Assembly (NCBI GenBank): GCA_963582685.1
Contig: CAUZSM010000024.1
Location: forward strand, 1-17,725
Direction of reading: 5' to 3'
Length of the DNA stretch: 17,725 nucleotides
Source: CAUZSM01 sp963582685
Lineage (GTDB): Archaea; Thermoplasmatota; Poseidoniia; Poseidoniales; Thalassarchaeaceae
Under the pieces are notes generated by a model. The model made no database searches. It saw only the letters and a list, made by a program, of their open reading frames with translations, and was not told where the DNA came from. The stretch's first letter is position 1. Each line of letters begins with the position of its first letter. Positions 16,117 through 17,725 of the stretch are shown piece by piece. The translations under genes were made by a program, and so were the position numbers.

Positions 16117-17473
16117 ACATGGGGAGGTCCATGTCATCCATGTCACCCATCATCGATTTCATTTGTCGACGCATCTGGCGATTGCCCTTGATTCCCTTCA
16201 TCATCTTACGGCTGCGGTTCCACTGTGTAAGCAGGCCCCTCACATCCTTTTCCTGTACTCCAGAACCCTGTGCAATCCGCTTGATTCTCTCTGACTTGAG
16301 GAGGTTAGGATCATTCTTCTCCTCCTGAGTCATCGAGTCCATGATTACTCGATACTGCTCAAGATTGCGCTGAGTCTCCTCGGCCTGACGCTTGTTCATG
16401 CTCGCCATCCCACCGAACATGGCATCAGGTAGATGTGACATTATGCGGTCGACCGTGCCGATCTTGCTCATCATCTCCATCTGCTTGTACATGTCATTGA
16501 GTGTGAATCGTCCGGACATCACTCGTTCTGTGAGTCGCATGGCCTCCTCAGCGTCCAATGAGTCCGGTGCAAGGTCGATGAGGCCCTGAATATCTCCCAT
16601 TCCGAGTAGCCTTGAGATGAATCGGTTTGACTCGAATCTCTCCAAATCAGCGATTTTCTCTCCTTCACCAATGAAGCAGATTGGAGCCCCGGTAGCCGCC
16701 ACCGCAGAAAGAGCACCACCACCGCGGGCAGTACCATCCAATTTGGTGACAATTACACCAGTCACCCCGACTAGGTCATGGAATCCGGCCGCGACAGGTC
16801 CAGCAGCTTGGCCGACCTGCGCATCAATGACTAGGAATCTCTCGGTTGCATTCGCAACTTTGTGGATGCGGTCCAATTCATCTTGTAGATCGGCATCGAG
16901 CCTGTCTCGGCCGGCGGTGTCGACGATGACCACGTCAGCGTTACCAACTTTTGCCAGACCATTACGAACAATGGTCAGAGCATCGGTTTCCTCTGGCTCA
17001 CCATAGACTTCCACGGGTGTGTCAGCAAGTAGTTGAGACAATTGTGCGTAAGCACCGGGTCGGTGTACGTCAGCCTCAATCACTGCGACTTTGATTCCGT
17101 GACGTCGTTGCCACCAATCAGCGAGTTTTGCGGTAGTGGTAGTCTTACCTTGACCATACAAACCAACCATCAGGATGGTCTGGTTGTGGGGACGAATCTC
17201 TCTGGTAGCACCCAGCATCCTCACCAGTTCGGTGTAGATGATATTCATCGCATGAGTCTGCAGAGTCAAACCAGGCCGCAATTCTTCATCGGTCATCCGC
17301 TCCTCAAGCCGTTCGGTGATTTCCTTGGTCTGCCTGACGTTGAAATCCGCTTCTAGCAGTGAGCGGCGGATGTTGCGACTCAGGGCCTTTAACTCGGCCT
17401 CATCGAGTTTCCTCTTGCCCTTCAGTCGAGCGAGTGCACCAGTAATGCCGGCCTTCAGACCCTCCAGCGCCAT
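16115..17473 (-). CDS. srp54: Signal recognition particle GTPase SRP54
   Basis: SRP54 binds 7S RNA and signal sequences and docks ribosomes to the receptor FtsY. ATG 17473 gives 452 residues, normal for archaea, and begins with the usual N-domain (MALEGLKAGITGALARL); a TTG at 17488 would add five residues. The N domain spans about 1-95 and the G domain about 96-295: P-loop GLYGQGKT (104-111), DVHRPGA (135-141), DTAGRD (185-190) and TKLDGTARGGG (243-253). The Met-rich M domain follows, with the SERIKRIAQGSG RNA-binding signature and a Met-rich C-terminus. The P-loop departs from the usual GLQGSGKT, with Tyr for Gln and Gln for Ser. It is the first gene of a minus-strand pair with trmY and starts close to a divergent gene, so the promoter lies in or near the 29-bp gap. 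Confidence 0.97.
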   Translation of the reverse strand: MALEGLKAGITGALARLKGKRKLDEAELKALSRNIRRSLLEADFNVRQTKEITERLEERMTDEELRPGLTLQTHAMNIIYTELVRMLGATREIRPHNQTILMVGLYGQGKTTTTAKLADWWQRRHGIKVAVIEADVHRPGAYAQLSQLLADTPVEVYGEPEETDALTIVRNGLAKVGNADVVIVDTAGRDRLDADLQDELDRIHKVANATERFLVIDAQVGQAAGPVAAGFHDLVGVTGVIVTKLDGTARGGGALSAVAATGAPICFIGEGEKIADLERFESNRFISRLLGMGDIQGLIDLAPDSLDAEEAMRLTERVMSGRFTLNDMYKQMEMMSKIGTVDRIMSHLPDAMFGGMASMNKRQAEETQRNLEQYRVIMDSMTQEEKNDPNLLKSERIKRIAQGSGVQEKDVRGLLTQWNRSRKMMKGIKGNRQMRRQMKSMMGDMDDMDLPM

Positions 17474-17502
17474 GCCCCTGCGTCTCAAGCCGTCCCGTTT
17501 GA

Positions 17503-17725
17503 ATGCAACGGATGCGGTTCGTAGAACCGGACAATGCTAAGACAGGAAGGCGGGACGACAGCATCGTGGCGACCCTCGACATCCCGATGTGGCAGGTGCA
17601 GATTGCTTTCAGCATCGGCATTTTGGGCATTTGGGTTGGATGGAGAGGTGGAATGCGATTAATGGTCGGATTCTACGATCTTCCTAACGCTACCAAGCAC
17701 CTGATGTTCGGTTTTGTAATCGGCG
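17503..17725 (+). CDS. Partial membrane protein of unknown function, 3' end outside window
   Basis: An open frame begins after an in-frame TGA (17500-17502) and runs off the right edge; 74 residues are visible. The first ATG is 17503; ATG 17512, GTG 17566 and ATG 17587 are alternatives, and the last would start directly before a hydrophobic helix (QIAFSIGILGIWVGW). The text after it (GFYDLPNATKHLMFGFVIG) looks like a loop leading into a second helix. Codon-like composition and the membrane pattern support a real gene. It diverges from srp54 with only 29 bp between the earliest starts, so the later starts deserve attention. No family is recognised. Confidence 0.6.
   Translation, partial: MQRMRFVEPDNAKTGRRDDSIVATLDIPMWQVQIAFSIGILGIWVGWRGGMRLMVGFYDLPNATKHLMFGFVIG

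Overview
The window looks like a piece of a planktonic euryarchaeal genome, most likely Marine Group II (Candidatus Poseidoniia) or a close relative. Directly visible archaeal markers are an aIF5A with a hypusine-site loop, an archaeal-type SRP54 GTPase, and TrmY (tRNA pseudouridine-54 methyltransferase). The lineage is an inference. It rests on the compact layout, the large acidic surface proteins with Asp-rich thrombospondin-3-like repeats, and a Trp-rich cytoplasmic tail that I remember from predicted Poseidoniia proteins but could not search.

Layout. Positions 2-9120 hold two very large surface proteins in tandem on the plus strand. The first runs in from the left edge and appears to be the C-terminal part of a membrane-anchored, subtilisin-like exoprotein with Ig-like and carbohydrate-binding-like modules. 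The second starts right after it and has a signal peptide, a seven-bladed WD40-like propeller, an unrecognised Cys-containing domain of about 350 residues, a long ladder of DxDGDGxxD repeats, one membrane helix and a short tail with a duplicated WW motif. Positions 9174-15453 hold six plus-strand genes: 3-hydroxyacyl-CoA dehydrogenase, aIF5A, a GNAT acetyltransferase, an OPT-family transporter, an EamA-type transporter and SurE. Positions 15470-17473 are a minus-strand pair, srp54 then trmY, joined by a Shine-Dalgarno sequence that overlaps the srp54 stop; the pair converges on surE. A divergent membrane-protein gene begins near 17503 and leaves the window at the right edge.

How the genes fit together. 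A surface peptidase-like protein, a displayed propeller protein, an oligopeptide-type transporter, an acyl-CoA dehydrogenase and a nucleotidase suit a heterotroph that degrades and imports polymers. Only the two adjacent surface genes look like a real module. The others are housekeeping or general transport genes with small gaps. There are no tRNA or rRNA genes, CRISPR arrays or insertion sequences. No stretch over 300 bases lacks a gene; the longest gap is 85 bp (11036-11120).

The most interesting material is the second surface protein, especially its unassigned central domain and its duplicated WW tail. I found no convincing evidence of a defence system or mobile element.
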